Below, in pieces: positions 1-10,600 of a DNA stretch of 64,000 bases. The stretch is taken from the NCBI GenBank assembly GCA_033002965.1, contig JAURVB010014824.1:112423-176422 (forward strand), written 5' to 3'. The notes below the pieces were generated by a model. That model was not told the DNA's origin, made no database searches, and saw only the letters and a list, made by a program, of their open reading frames with translations. A program made the position numbers and the translations under genes. Numbering within the stretch: position 1 is the first letter of the stretch; each line of letters begins with the position of its first letter. The DNA is from Piper betle (taxonomy: Eukaryota > Streptophyta > Magnoliopsida > Piperales > Piperaceae).

Positions 1-2809
1 GCTCTCAAGCGCGCCAGAGATGGCAGCGCCTTCACTTGCTGGTAAAAGTTTCTACTTCTTTTCTTCGTGATTTCCTTTGTACTGTTTTTGTTGGGTTATA
101 GTTGGATAGAGTTGAGCAGAGATTGATTTTGTTAGTTGTTATATATTTAGGGCTGTTAAAGTTAAATTTAGCTCGATACTCTAAAAATTAGACTTAAAAT
201 TTAATTTGATATTAAACAAGTTGAGGTTGCACCTACACAACTCGGTTTGACTTGAAGTTCAATACTTAAAATAAGGAATAAGATTTTTTATCATATTTAT
301 CTTAAATTTCTTTATATAAATATAATTAAAGTATAAAATATTATTATATGATATCAAATTAAATAAATTTATACATGATTAAATTAATTTTTATGCATAA
401 TTATGTCAAACTTAAGATATTTTAATTAAAAATTAAATTTTAGTATGAATTATACGAAAAAAATATTATCAATTTATACAAATTAAGCCAGCTCAAACTC
501 AACTTGACTTAAATACTTTTTAACTCGACTCTAACTTAAAATCAATCGAACAAAACTTGAGCCAAGTAAAACTAGACTTGACTTGACCAATGAACACCTG
601 TAATATATATATATATATATATATATCACCACACACACATCATTTCAATGCTCTTTTTGGGAAGTTGTCATGTTTTCTTCGTATGTCTTATGTACTGTTT
701 TTGTTGGGTTATAGTCATATCGTGTTGACAAGCAATTGAATTTGTTGGTAGTTTAGTATGCATCATTTCTCTATTCTCTTTTGTTGAAGCTGTCACGGTC
801 TATGTGCTGTTTTTATTGGGTTATAGTCATATTGTGTCGAAAGAGATCAAATTTATTGGTTGTTTGGTATGCATTATTTCTATGTTCTTCTTTGTTTAGT
901 TAATCATGGTTTCTTGGTATCTTTTATGTGCCGTTTTTGTTGGGTTATAGTTTGTAGAAAAGTGAGATTGAATTGTTAGTAGTCAAGCATGCATCATTTC
1001 TATATATGTTCTTTTTTGGTGAAGTTGTCATGGTTTCTAGTTGGGCTATAGCCATAAGATGGGAGTTGAAAATAGATTTTTGTTTTATCAGGAGTTAAGT
1101 ATGCATAATTTTGATGCTCTTCTTTGGTGAAGTTGTCATGGTTTCTATTTGTATTGTAGTCAAATAATGAGAGTTGAAAATAGATACTTGTTTTATTAGG
1201 AGTTTAGTAAGCGCCATTTCTATATTCTTGCACTGGTGAAGTTTCCATCGTTTCTATGTGGATTTATAGTCGCATACTGGAGTTGATTATAGATATTTGT
1301 TTTATTGGGAGTTTGATATGCATCATTTTTATATCTTCTTTCTCGTTCTGTCCGTGTTATGTTGCAGTGAGGCCTGTAACAAGGATGTGCCTGTGGTTCT
1401 AATCGATATGCATAGCTGTAGCCTTGATTCCAAGATCAGAATGAATTTAGGTACCCTTTCCCTCATTGAGATTGTTTTTTTATAAGTTAAAAAAGATATA
1501 TAAAGTTAATGAGATTGTTGTTTGGTACATGTTTATTGTGAGTCATTGTTCATTTTTATTTGGGTGTGCACAGAAGCACAGGTGGTGGAAAAGGTCTCAG
1601 AACTCAAGAAGCCCGCCAAGGGGAGGTATATACACTGTTCTCTCAACGATACTCATGATTGATTGTTTGAATGAAGTATTTACACTGTTCTCTCAAGGAT
1701 ACTCATGATTGATTGTTTTGAATGAAGAATAAGTGATGGTGTACGTTGTCATGAGTTACTAAGTTAAGAAGTAGAAAAAATTGTAAGTGTCGTGAAATGA
1801 AGTTTGTTGTCTCGTATTTATGTGAAAGATCTGTTGTTGAGAACATTTTATCTTGTGAACACCAACTTAACCATTCATGTGTTTATGCTTCTAAAGTCAG
1901 TGAATGGAATGGATCTTCCAGTTCAATACTTTATAGTATTCTACATCAATAATGTCAATCTAATTTGGTTGTGCATGTATTCTTGAAACTGTATGAAGTT
2001 TTATATTTTATTTGAATGCTAGAGTGCTTTTTCTTTAATTGATAGTTTTTGCTCTTACAGCATCAAGAAGAGTAAAGCTGATGGCACAGCTGAGAAGGCG
2101 AAGAAGGAAAAGAAGGAGAAGAAAGTGATAGATCCAAGGAAGCCCAAACGTCCTCCAACTGCATACTTCATCTTCATGTACATTTATATTCCTATCCATC
2201 ACTCTCTGTGATTCATCAAAGAAGAATGACTTAGCAGATTCATCTAAGCTTTTTTACCATTCTGTTGTTGAATGCAGGGATGATTTTCGGAAGGAATATA
2301 AACAAGCTCATCCCGACTCCAAGAGCGTCGTGGAGGTATATATTTCAAACCCAAAGGTTTTATAGTGTTATGTTCATCTTCTCTGATTTTTTATGTCGCC
2401 GAAACCAGGTCACCAAAGAAGGTGGTTTGAAATGGAAATCTATGTCCGAAGAGGTAATCACAACAAACTTCCGTTCTAGCCCAAAATACACTATCAAAAT
2501 ATATATTTCTCCAGTTTCTTACACTCAAAGTTGGTTGTCATATATCAGGAGAAAAAACCCTACTTGGACAAAGCAGTAGAGCTGAAGGCAGAGTTTGATA
2601 AGGCCAAAGATAACTGCAATGGTGATGGTGATGGTGATGGTGATGATGAACATGTAAGTTGCTAGCTTGATTTGTTCTGGTATATTTTTCACCTTCAAAA
2701 AAATTTTCTCTTTTTTATCGGACATTTGTGAATATATCGTAACATGAAGGTGAATGCTGCGGATGCAAATGCCGAAGATGTTGAAGAAATATCAGACAAG
2801 GATGAGTGA
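1..2809 (+). CDS. HMGB7: HMG-box chromatin protein, HMGB7-like (5' end missing)
   Basis: Plant HMGB proteins bend DNA and act as chromatin architecture factors in the nucleus. Eight exons join in frame: 1-41, 1368-1450, 1574-1625, 2061-2177, 2278-2335, 2409-2453, 2549-2653 and 2750-2809 (TGA). All introns are GT-AG. The first exon is already coding (…KRARDGSAFTC), so the start codon lies outside the window. Visible parts in order: a Cys-containing stretch with CNKDVPVVLIDMHSCS; a Lys-rich linker; the HMG box starting DPRKPKRPPTAYFIFMDDF and running to about KAVELKAEFDKAK; then an acidic tail encoded by a GGTGAT repeat (GDGDGDGDDEH) and ending VEEISDKDE. The N-terminal Cys segment together with a single HMG box is what I know from plant proteins annotated HMGB7. 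The box is certain; the exact paralogue is less so. No frame breaks were found. Confidence 0.85.
150..599 (-). mobile_element. AT-rich MITE-like element (copy 1 of a dispersed family)
   Basis: Read on the - strand this begins near AGGTGTTCATTGG, passes through AAGTCAAGTTGAGTTTGAGC and a long AT-rich core, and ends near the sequence AACAGCCCTAAAT. It aligns along almost its whole length with 59578-60030 (read on +), and its first ~110 bp also match 44771-44886. The ends are weakly inverted (AGGGCTGTTAAA at the left; AGGTGTTCA on the opposite strand at the right) and the flanks are AT dinucleotide repeats, so a target duplication cannot be fixed. It has no coding capacity. CAGGG-type ends suggest a non-autonomous hAT element, but that is inference. 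Confidence 0.55.
603..626. repeat. (TA)n microsatellite
   Basis: A run of TA dinucleotides directly abuts the right end of the MITE-like element, followed by a short (CA)n tract. It may be part of the insertion site. Confidence 0.9.
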
Positions 2810-3990
2810 TGCGAGGTCTTTGCATTTTAGCTGCTTTGCCATTTTTGTAAATGTCTTCTCTTAGTCTTAACCAAGTATGTGTTTCTGTCGAGGGCCTACT
2901 AAGAAATTGATGATATATCATTGAAAAAATGACATTCCGTCCCTTTGAACTACCCTTTCCTTTTGATTCTCAATCGACCACTGTATAATGCGTAAGCACG
3001 TACTAGCTTGCATTGCTTATTAGCATCTTCATTCCAATTCTCATATCTCATGGATGGGTTCGTTTACAATCAAGCCTTGTCTTGGCTACGTCAAACTAAT
3101 GCTTTTTAATAAAGTGTTGATATGGGTCGTCGTCTCCCAAGAGACTCAAATTAGTGTTGACATGGGTCGAGCTCCTGAGCGACTGGGAGGGAGCAATTAG
3201 TGCATGGTTGTGGAACTGCTGGTAACACTTCGCCGGTCATTGCTGGGCGTTGACGCTGTGGTTACAGGAAGGTGCAGTGCGGTTTCCGTTGAATCGAAAC
3301 ATCGCATTGTTCCAACCAAAAAATTAAATGAGGATTCCTCTTTGCCAATTGCAAGGCAGTGCCAAATTGTGAATTTCTTGGAACCTCTTTCAAGCATTTA
3401 TTTTGAGCTGGTGGCTCTCACAAATCCATGCTGTTTCTTTTGACGAATTTAATTGCATCTTTGAAATATTCAAATCTGGATGTGACCAGATCCAACTTGT
3501 TCACACTGCGTTTGGAAAAAAAATCTTTTTATGATAAATGTGTATTTTTTATTATGACTTTTCAAAGATGTTATATTTTGATGTCGGTTAAAACAGCCCT
3601 GTAATTGGCCTAAATTATCACAATTAGCTAAAACTAGGAGGGGTAGGGCCGTCCCCACATTAATTTTTTTTAACATTTTGTTTTGATCTAAGAAAAATTT
3701 AAAATGTTGTCATAATAACAATATTTCATTTCTATGCTGTAATTTTAATTTTTTTCAATATATTTTTATGACATATAAAATGGATTATTATTTTAAAAAT
3801 CCTATATAACACTTTTTTATAAAAAACCATGTTTGTTATAATTTATTTATTTTATAAAATCACTATAATAGATAAAATTGCTTCTAATGGTGTTGCAAAC
3901 CCAGGTAACTCTCCCACAACTAGATTTGGTGGGAAATCAAAGCACCTTATTATCATAATTCTATTTTGTAGATAAAAAAAACCCTTGCTC

Positions 3991-4029
<39 letters not shown>

Positions 4030-4880
4030 AATAAAAAGGAAAATAACTCATTGGCCTCCAACCTCTTTAATCATGCCAGAGAAAGTCCCTCTATCACAAT
4101 TATTCTTATTTCAATTGGGTCAACGATGGTAATGAACTTTTATTAAAATCGGAAAAAATTAATTTATATAAACATTTTAATGAATTTTATTAAATAAACG
4201 AGGGATATAACATTTTAATTTTAATTACCACTAGTTGTATCGGGTATACTATAGATTGCCTTCAAATCGGGTACAGTTGAAGACCTTTGTACTATTTTAA
4301 TATGGACCTAATTTTTAAATATAAAATTTTACAAAATTCAGTTTTTTAAAATTATGATATCTTAACTGGTATTTAATAAAATAATAAATAACATACATTT
4401 CTATATCTAAAACAACATCTTTTCTATAACTTTAAAATCCATTTATACTTAATTTATTCTGATTGAACTAAATATATCTTGTACCAACTATAAATTCAAT
4501 ATAATAATTAATACGATATTTAAATCTATAATTTCAATTTTTTTCCTAAAAAGACATAAGCTCGAGTAAATAGACTATAATCCTGAATTCCTAAGCTGCA
4601 GTTTCTCTAGAGTTCTTGATCTTTTTAGTTCAAGAGTGTGCAGCTTCGACCATTCAAGTATATTCTATATATCTTAAATATAGTAATAAGAATACATGCA
4701 TACAAATAGTATACAATATATACTATTTTTCCTTACCAAATTTATGCACAAGTTAAAGTTTTTAACACTCCTTTTTTCTTATTTTTTTATATAATTTTTA
4801 TTATTATTACCTTCGTCTCCCCTCCCATGACCGGCCACCCCAACCGCCTAACCCCGCCATCTCTCCGCCTTTTTCTCGCT
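2810..4880. other. Intergenic: HMGB 3' region to SNF2 gene promoter
   Basis: The first ~250 bp are probably the HMGB 3' UTR. The 3204-3443 stretch is less AT-rich and has a 79-codon ORF that I do not recognise and do not call. The remainder is AT-rich, with a (TA)n microsatellite at 3993-4024 and no recognisable gene or transposon. The CT-rich block from about 4800 onwards is the presumed promoter and 5' UTR of the downstream SNF2-family gene. Confidence 0.6.
3993..4024. repeat. (TA)16 microsatellite
   Basis: Uninterrupted TA dinucleotides in the AT-rich intergenic region. Confidence 0.9.
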
Positions 4881-5017
4881 ACAACTGTAGGGTTCCTCGC
4901 TCCGCCGATTGACCGCCTTCCCCCTCCCAAGATCCGCCGCTCGCCCCTCCTCGTGAGGCGACACTCGCTCAGTCGTCGTCGTCGTCGTCTTCGTCTTCGT
5001 CTTCCTCTTCTTGACGG
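4880..5017 (+). other. Probable non-coding first exon of the CHR28-like gene
   Basis: This is a pyrimidine-rich block with a (CGT)n/(CTT)n run at about 4972-5012, ending in a GT donor at 5018 (CTTGACG|GTACGA). Its C+G content is much higher than its surroundings, as is usual for plant 5' UTRs. The Pro/Arg-rich ORF starting at 4827 runs into the donor and would stop soon after the splice, so I treat it as non-coding. The intron to the first coding exon would be about 2.6 kb. The 5' boundary is a guess. Confidence 0.5.
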
Positions 5018-5332
5018 TACGACTACTTTTTGTTTCTCGAATTTGAGTTTGTTCCTGATTGCTTGCGAGTGCTCTCTGAATTGGATTGGGCGCTGTTGCG
5101 TCGTTCCGGCGAATGCGTCATTGCGCTGCCCGGACTGGTGCGGGAAGGTTTTCGCGGTTGGTTTATTGTGGTGGTAGCTGCTGATGAAATTTGTATGTTT
5201 GGGGGGATCTCTCTCCCTTCCTTTTTCTTTTTTTCTTTTGTTGGTAGATTGGTGATTATCTAAATTTGCTTTAGACAACACCTCCCTCCCCTTTTACTTT
5301 TTTGAATTTTAGAATTCCTGTTAAATAAATTA

Positions 5333-6545
5333 TTGTTTGTTATAAATTATATGTTGGGGATCAGTGGCTGGGGTAGTGTGGATAAGGATGTTGTAGATTA
5401 TAAAATTCTGATTTTAATTCAATTTTCGCCTTTATATTATATACATTTTAATTTTACGGGGCTTGTTAATTGTTGTAGTTGTGAATTATTTGTTAGGGAT
5501 CAGTGACTGGTGTAGTGTGGATACTGGAGTTTTTTGGTAATAAAATTATAATTTTAATTCGATTTTCACCTTTATATATATATATATATATTTGAATTTT
5601 TTAATGCCTTTTTATTGTTGTTGTTATGAGTTATAAGTTAGGGCTTACTGAATGTGATAGCGTGGAGAATGGAATCCTTTATTATATGCCTTTAATTTTT
5701 GTTGGGTTTTCACATTTACAGTTTGTTTGTTGAATATTTCAATACCTGTGATACTGTTGTTGTTATGAATTATATGTTAGGGATCAGTGGCTGGAAAAGG
5801 GTGGATAATGGAGTTGTATATTATAGAACTTTAGTTTTAATTCAATTTTCATTTTTTATTTTATTTTGAATTTTACAATGCCAATTAATTTTTTATTGTC
5901 ATGAATTCTATGTGAGGGCTTACTGACTGGGATAGTGTGGGTAATGGAGTTGTTTATTATAAGTCGCTAACTTTTTTTCAATTTGAGCCTTTACAGTTTT
6001 GTTGTTGAATTTTACAATATCTATTATTATACTGTTGATGTATGAATGAGAAGTAGTTTTGGGTTTGCTGACTGGAATAGTGTGGGTGGTGGAGTTGTTT
6101 CTCTCATGTGACTCTGATTTTAAATAGATTGGCAGTTTCTTTGTTGGATTCTACAATGCCTATTATTTGTTGTTGTTGTAAATTTTATCTTAGGACATAC
6201 TGACTGGGATGGTGTGGGTAGTGTTGTTTATCATACGACTCTATTTGTTCGATTTTACAGTACCTATTATACTGTTGTTGTATGAATTGGAAGTTTTTTC
6301 TGTTTTGTTGATTGGAGTATGGGTGATGGAGTTGCTCCTCTTATAGGCTGTAATCTTGATTAGATTTTAACCTTTATAGATTCTTTGTTGAATTTTACAA
6401 TACTTATTATACTGTTGTTTTATGAATTAAAAGTTAAGGGTTATTGACTGGCATACTGTGCATGATGGAATTGTTCCTCTCATGCAACTCTAATTTTAAT
6501 TAGGTTTTAACCATTATAATTTCTTTGTTGATTTTTACTGACTGC
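5333..6545 (+). repeat. Nine-copy ~130-bp tandem repeat in the CHR28 5' intron
   Basis: The region consists of nine diverged tandem units. Each has a GTTGTTATGAATTATATGTTAGGG-like start (only part kept in some copies), then GACTGG..TAGTGTGGATAATGGAGTTG, a T-rich AATTTTAATTCAATTTTCACC block and TTGTTGAATTTTACAATGCC. Units start near 5333, 5473, 5615, 5757, 5890, 6025, 6170, 6265 and 6405. There are no ORFs. Divergence grows along the array, as expected of an old minisatellite that grew by slippage or unequal exchange. Confidence 0.75.
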
Positions 6546-7653
6546 ATATTGTTTGTTGTTGCATGTGTAGAAAAATAAAACAATGGGAGCTTGGTAATCC
6601 CAGATTACTATTGCCTTTATTTATAGTCATGTACAACTTACAAAAGTGATAACTTACAACCATATTAGTAATTTCTATGATACTATCTAGACCTACTGAT
6701 AAGTTCTTCTTCTTTTTCTTATTCTTCCACCTAATACCCAAAGATGTTGGGAGCATGGATCCTAAACTAGGATTTATGCAATTACAAATGAAAAAATTTA
6801 GATGACCGGATGCCCTTCCTGACGCTAACCCTCCTCCTTTATTTTTCATACATTTAAATTCTTAACTACATCCTTAAGACTAGGACAACATATCAAATCT
6901 TTTACCATTCTCCCTCCAATTGGAGATTGTAAAGAGTGTTTGGTTTTGTTGTTTTAAGCCTCTTTATTAGAAAAATATAAAATTATAACGATGACGACTA
7001 AAAAATGCATTTGGTAAGACGTTGGTAAAATATAAAGTGATAGAGGCATTCTTTAATATCCTTCACAAAACGTTAGACAATAAAAAAAGAGGTTGATTCC
7101 TTTTTATTTCTTCACACACTTAAAACAAAATAACCTCGATAATTATAATTGCTAAACATTATTTTATGAGCTCGGTCACTTTTCATAGTTATAACAAAAA
7201 GAATTTTGTGATAAAATTTTCTTGAGATTTCATATTAAATTCCTATCCCAACCAAACGCCCTATAAATCAACAACTTGAAACATACAAGCATCTCAACAG
7301 TAACAACCTTCTACCATTAACATCTTCTAAGGACAGTCTTCAAGAAACAAATGTCTTCAATTTCAAGAAATAAAAAGGCATTTCTTTAAGTTCATACACG
7401 ACCTTATTTGATTTTCATTTTTAGATGATAGTTCATACATGACCTTATTTGTGTTAGTGAAAGTTTGGGAGAAAACTAATGTCACCATCATAGAATGTCA
7501 CCACCATACAAGCTATAAATTTCTCTGTTTATCATCTCTTGAAGTATGAACATTTTTATTCTTAGCTAGATCTTTTAAATAAATTTGTACTCTTATGTGC
7601 TTCATTTCTTTAAGGTTATAAGATTACGTAAATTTGTTTACACATTGGAGCAG
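6546..7653. other. Remainder of the CHR28 5' intron
   Basis: AT-rich intron sequence between the tandem array and the first coding exon. I see no reading frame or repeat that I can name. The CTCCTTTATTTTTCAT-type ORF on the - strand near 6535-6849 has no recognisable domain. Confidence 0.5.
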
Positions 7654-7684
7654 GGCCCAGTCTGGTGAGTCTTCATCATCATCT

Positions 7685-10600
7685 ATGGAGGTGATAGATA
7701 TTGCCTCCTCGGATAGTGAAAATGAGGAAGAACTTGTTTTATCTACCTGGCAACATTATCTTACTCCTGGATTTTCATCTCAAGATGTCAATGGACTTAC
7801 TCAGCCAACCAGGCAACTTCCTTCTTCATTTGGTTTACAACCAAGAGGTATTGGACGTAGATTTGTCTCCATTTATTGAGATCGAATGCAACAATATATT
7901 TGATGCAGCCTTGCAATTAGGGTCTGGTGGAGCATCTCATATGCAAAATAATGGAACGAATAATGGAATTGCTGCATCATTCAACAATTCCAGTTTGCAA
8001 GATTCACAACCATCATTTGGTGGTTATAATGGAGGATACATGTCACAACAATCAGTTGGTGGCTATAACGGAGGGAACATGTCAAATTACCAGCACTTTC
8101 AACCCCATGAAGAACCTCCATATTATGATGTCGATGATAACATGGACACAAGTGCCCAATCCTATTATGCTCAATCCTCTGCACCAATGCAGAATACTTG
8201 TTTCCTGGATAATGAAACTGTGGATTTAAGTATCGATTCAAGCATGAGTGAACCTGTTCGCCAGTTCTATATGGAAAATGGTGATGATGCTGCCTATGCA
8301 AGAACTTTACCTCCTTCCTTTTCTCTTGGAAATGCCACCTCCCAACTTTGTAACCTTAATGGTGTTCATCGTCCGGATGAAGAAATGCATGTCAGAAATG
8401 ATGAGAGTCTAATCTACCAAGCAGCATTGCAGGTACTTCTTATTTTTTTGTTTTTCAGCCAACAGTTCCTGATGTGCACTCCCCAATGCTGCACAACTTC
8501 TGATCTTTTTCACCGTTTGACTCTAGTGTTCAACATTTACTTTTCATCAACATAGCTGTCAGGGCTAATCTAGTGTGTTAATACAGGATATTTCCCAACC
8601 AAAATTACTGGAGACTGATGTACCCAAAGGTCTTTTGTCAGTTCCCTTGTATAGGCACCAGGTTTGCTCAAATGTCAATTATTTAATTTGCTTTTTGTGC
8701 TTGGAAAGTCAAACAAAACAACTTAGCTTTTAAAAATTAACAACTTAGCTTTTGAAAATTAGTGATGTTGAAAAGTCTGATATCATAGCCATTACAATGT
8801 ATTTCTGTTGTTTAATTTATATTCACTAGTTTATTGCTTATTGTAGAGAATAGCTCTGGCATGGATGTTGCAGAAGGAAACATCAAGTGTGCACTGCTTG
8901 GGGGCTTTCTTGCCGATGATCAGGTTCTTTTGTATTAATTTATAAATTTCTTCATATTTTTAACACTCTGACATAGTCATGGTATAACATATGGGAATGA
9001 AGTTATTTTCACTTTGGTATATCTTTACTTTTTATAGTATGAAAAATGTGAGTGCATTCTGTGTTTGTGATTGATTACTTGCTTCCTTGTTGGATGAATG
9101 AGTATGTTGCTTGTGTGGTATTTTTCTGTTTTTATCTCAAGATTGCCATGTTTTCCTGCAGGGACTTGGCAAGACTGTTTCTACAATTGCACTGATACAG
9201 ATGCAGAGGTCTTGCACACCGAAATCGACCCCTGATAATTCACATCAATTGAAGCCCGAACCGTTAATCTTAGATGATGATGATGATAATGTTGATGAGA
9301 AAGTCAATTTGCTGCCTCAAGACATTCCTGATGAAAAATGCATCGATTTGAAGAAGAAAAGAACAAATACGTCTCGGATAGGTAGGCCATCAGCTGGTAC
9401 ATTAATTGTTTGCCCTGCTAGTGTGCTGCAGCAATGGGCACGCGAGTTAGATGATAAGTCTTCAGAAGATGCTAAACTTAATGTGTTGGTTTATCATGGA
9501 GGCTCAAGGACTAAAGATCCTGGTGATTTGGCAAAATATGATGTGGTTGTGACAACATATTCCATTGTCAGTAATGAAGTTCCAAAACCATCCCTTGGTG
9601 ATGAGGATGACGACGAGCAAAAGAACATGGATAAGTGTGGAATATCTTCAGAATTTTCTGCCAGTAACAAAAAGAAAAAATTAAATAATGGAACTAAGAA
9701 AAAAAAAGGGAAAAATGGCATTGATGATTCGATTGCATACGATAGTGGTCCTCTTGCTAGAGTTGGCTGGTTCAGGGTTGTGCTTGATGAAGCGCAGACC
9801 ATAAAGAACTACAAAACACTGGTGGCCAGAGCCTGTTGTGGCCTTCGTGCAAAAAGAAGATGGTGCTTGTCTGGAACACCAATGCAAAATGCTGTTGATG
9901 ATTTGTACAGCTACTTCCGTTTTCTTAGATATGATCCATATGCAAATTATAAGTCTTTCTGCTCTTCAATTAAGTACCCAATAGCCAGAAACTCTGTACA
10001 CGGCTATAAGAAGCTTCAAGCCGTCTTGAAGACTATGATGCTACGCCGGACAAAAGGTTCACCAGTTATCTTTTATTATACTTCATCAGTATGGCTACTA
10101 GGAGCTTGATCTTTTATAATTGATTGCATCTGATGCTCCCTTAAAAAGTAATCAATCAGAACGACTGAAATCTTAGTTGTTATGTGTTGTTTGTAAATTG
10201 GACTCCTAATATGTTACATGTTTGCAGTGCTATTGTTGTTTTCATAACTTGTTAAAATTATCTTTTTCATCATTGTTGTCAACAGCTATGATCCCACTTG
10301 GCTGGTGATGGCATGAATTTGGCGTCCCTGGTTGTTGTTTTTTTCATTATTAAATGGGCAGCTAATGCCCTTGTAAAAATAAAGTTGCAAGTTTTCTAGC
10401 AAAGTTTCTTTCCTACATGATGCTGAAGCATCTCACTTTAGGGTTGTTATTTTACTTTCTCATTTATGAGTAAATTCTTTATATTTGCCTAATTATTTTA
10501 GTTAAGGTTTAAAGTCCATGAAGTCAGGTTTTCTAGGTGTTAGTCTGGAGACATCGAATACGTAATTGGTTAGTGTTTTGTGACTCCCCCCTCCCGTTTT

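Larger units (their letters stand above)
42..1320 (+). repeat. Degenerate ~110-bp tandem repeat filling intron 1 of the HMGB gene
   Basis: The intron is built from about seven diverged copies of one unit. Recognisable blocks are GAAGTTGTCATGGTTTC, TGTTTTTGTTGGGTTATAG, then a GAGTTGA/GATTGAATTTGTT block and AGTATGCATCATTTCTAT. Copies lie near 42-142, 655-760, 780-885, 895-1000, 1015-1110, 1125-1220 and 1225-1325. The first copy is separated from the rest by the AT-rich element at 150-599. The first unit begins at the splice donor and the last runs up to the splice acceptor, so the intron seems to have grown by repeating its own sequence. Confidence 0.75.

Noticed and set aside
3204..3443. 79-codon ORF downstream of the HMGB gene
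   Set aside because: No domain or conservation visible, and a similar-length ORF is open on the opposite strand.
4787..5281. 164-codon Arg/Lys-rich ORF (- strand) and 116-codon ORF (+ strand)
   Set aside because: They overlap the CT-rich 5' UTR. The Arg run is the reading of a (CGT)n repeat, and neither has a domain.
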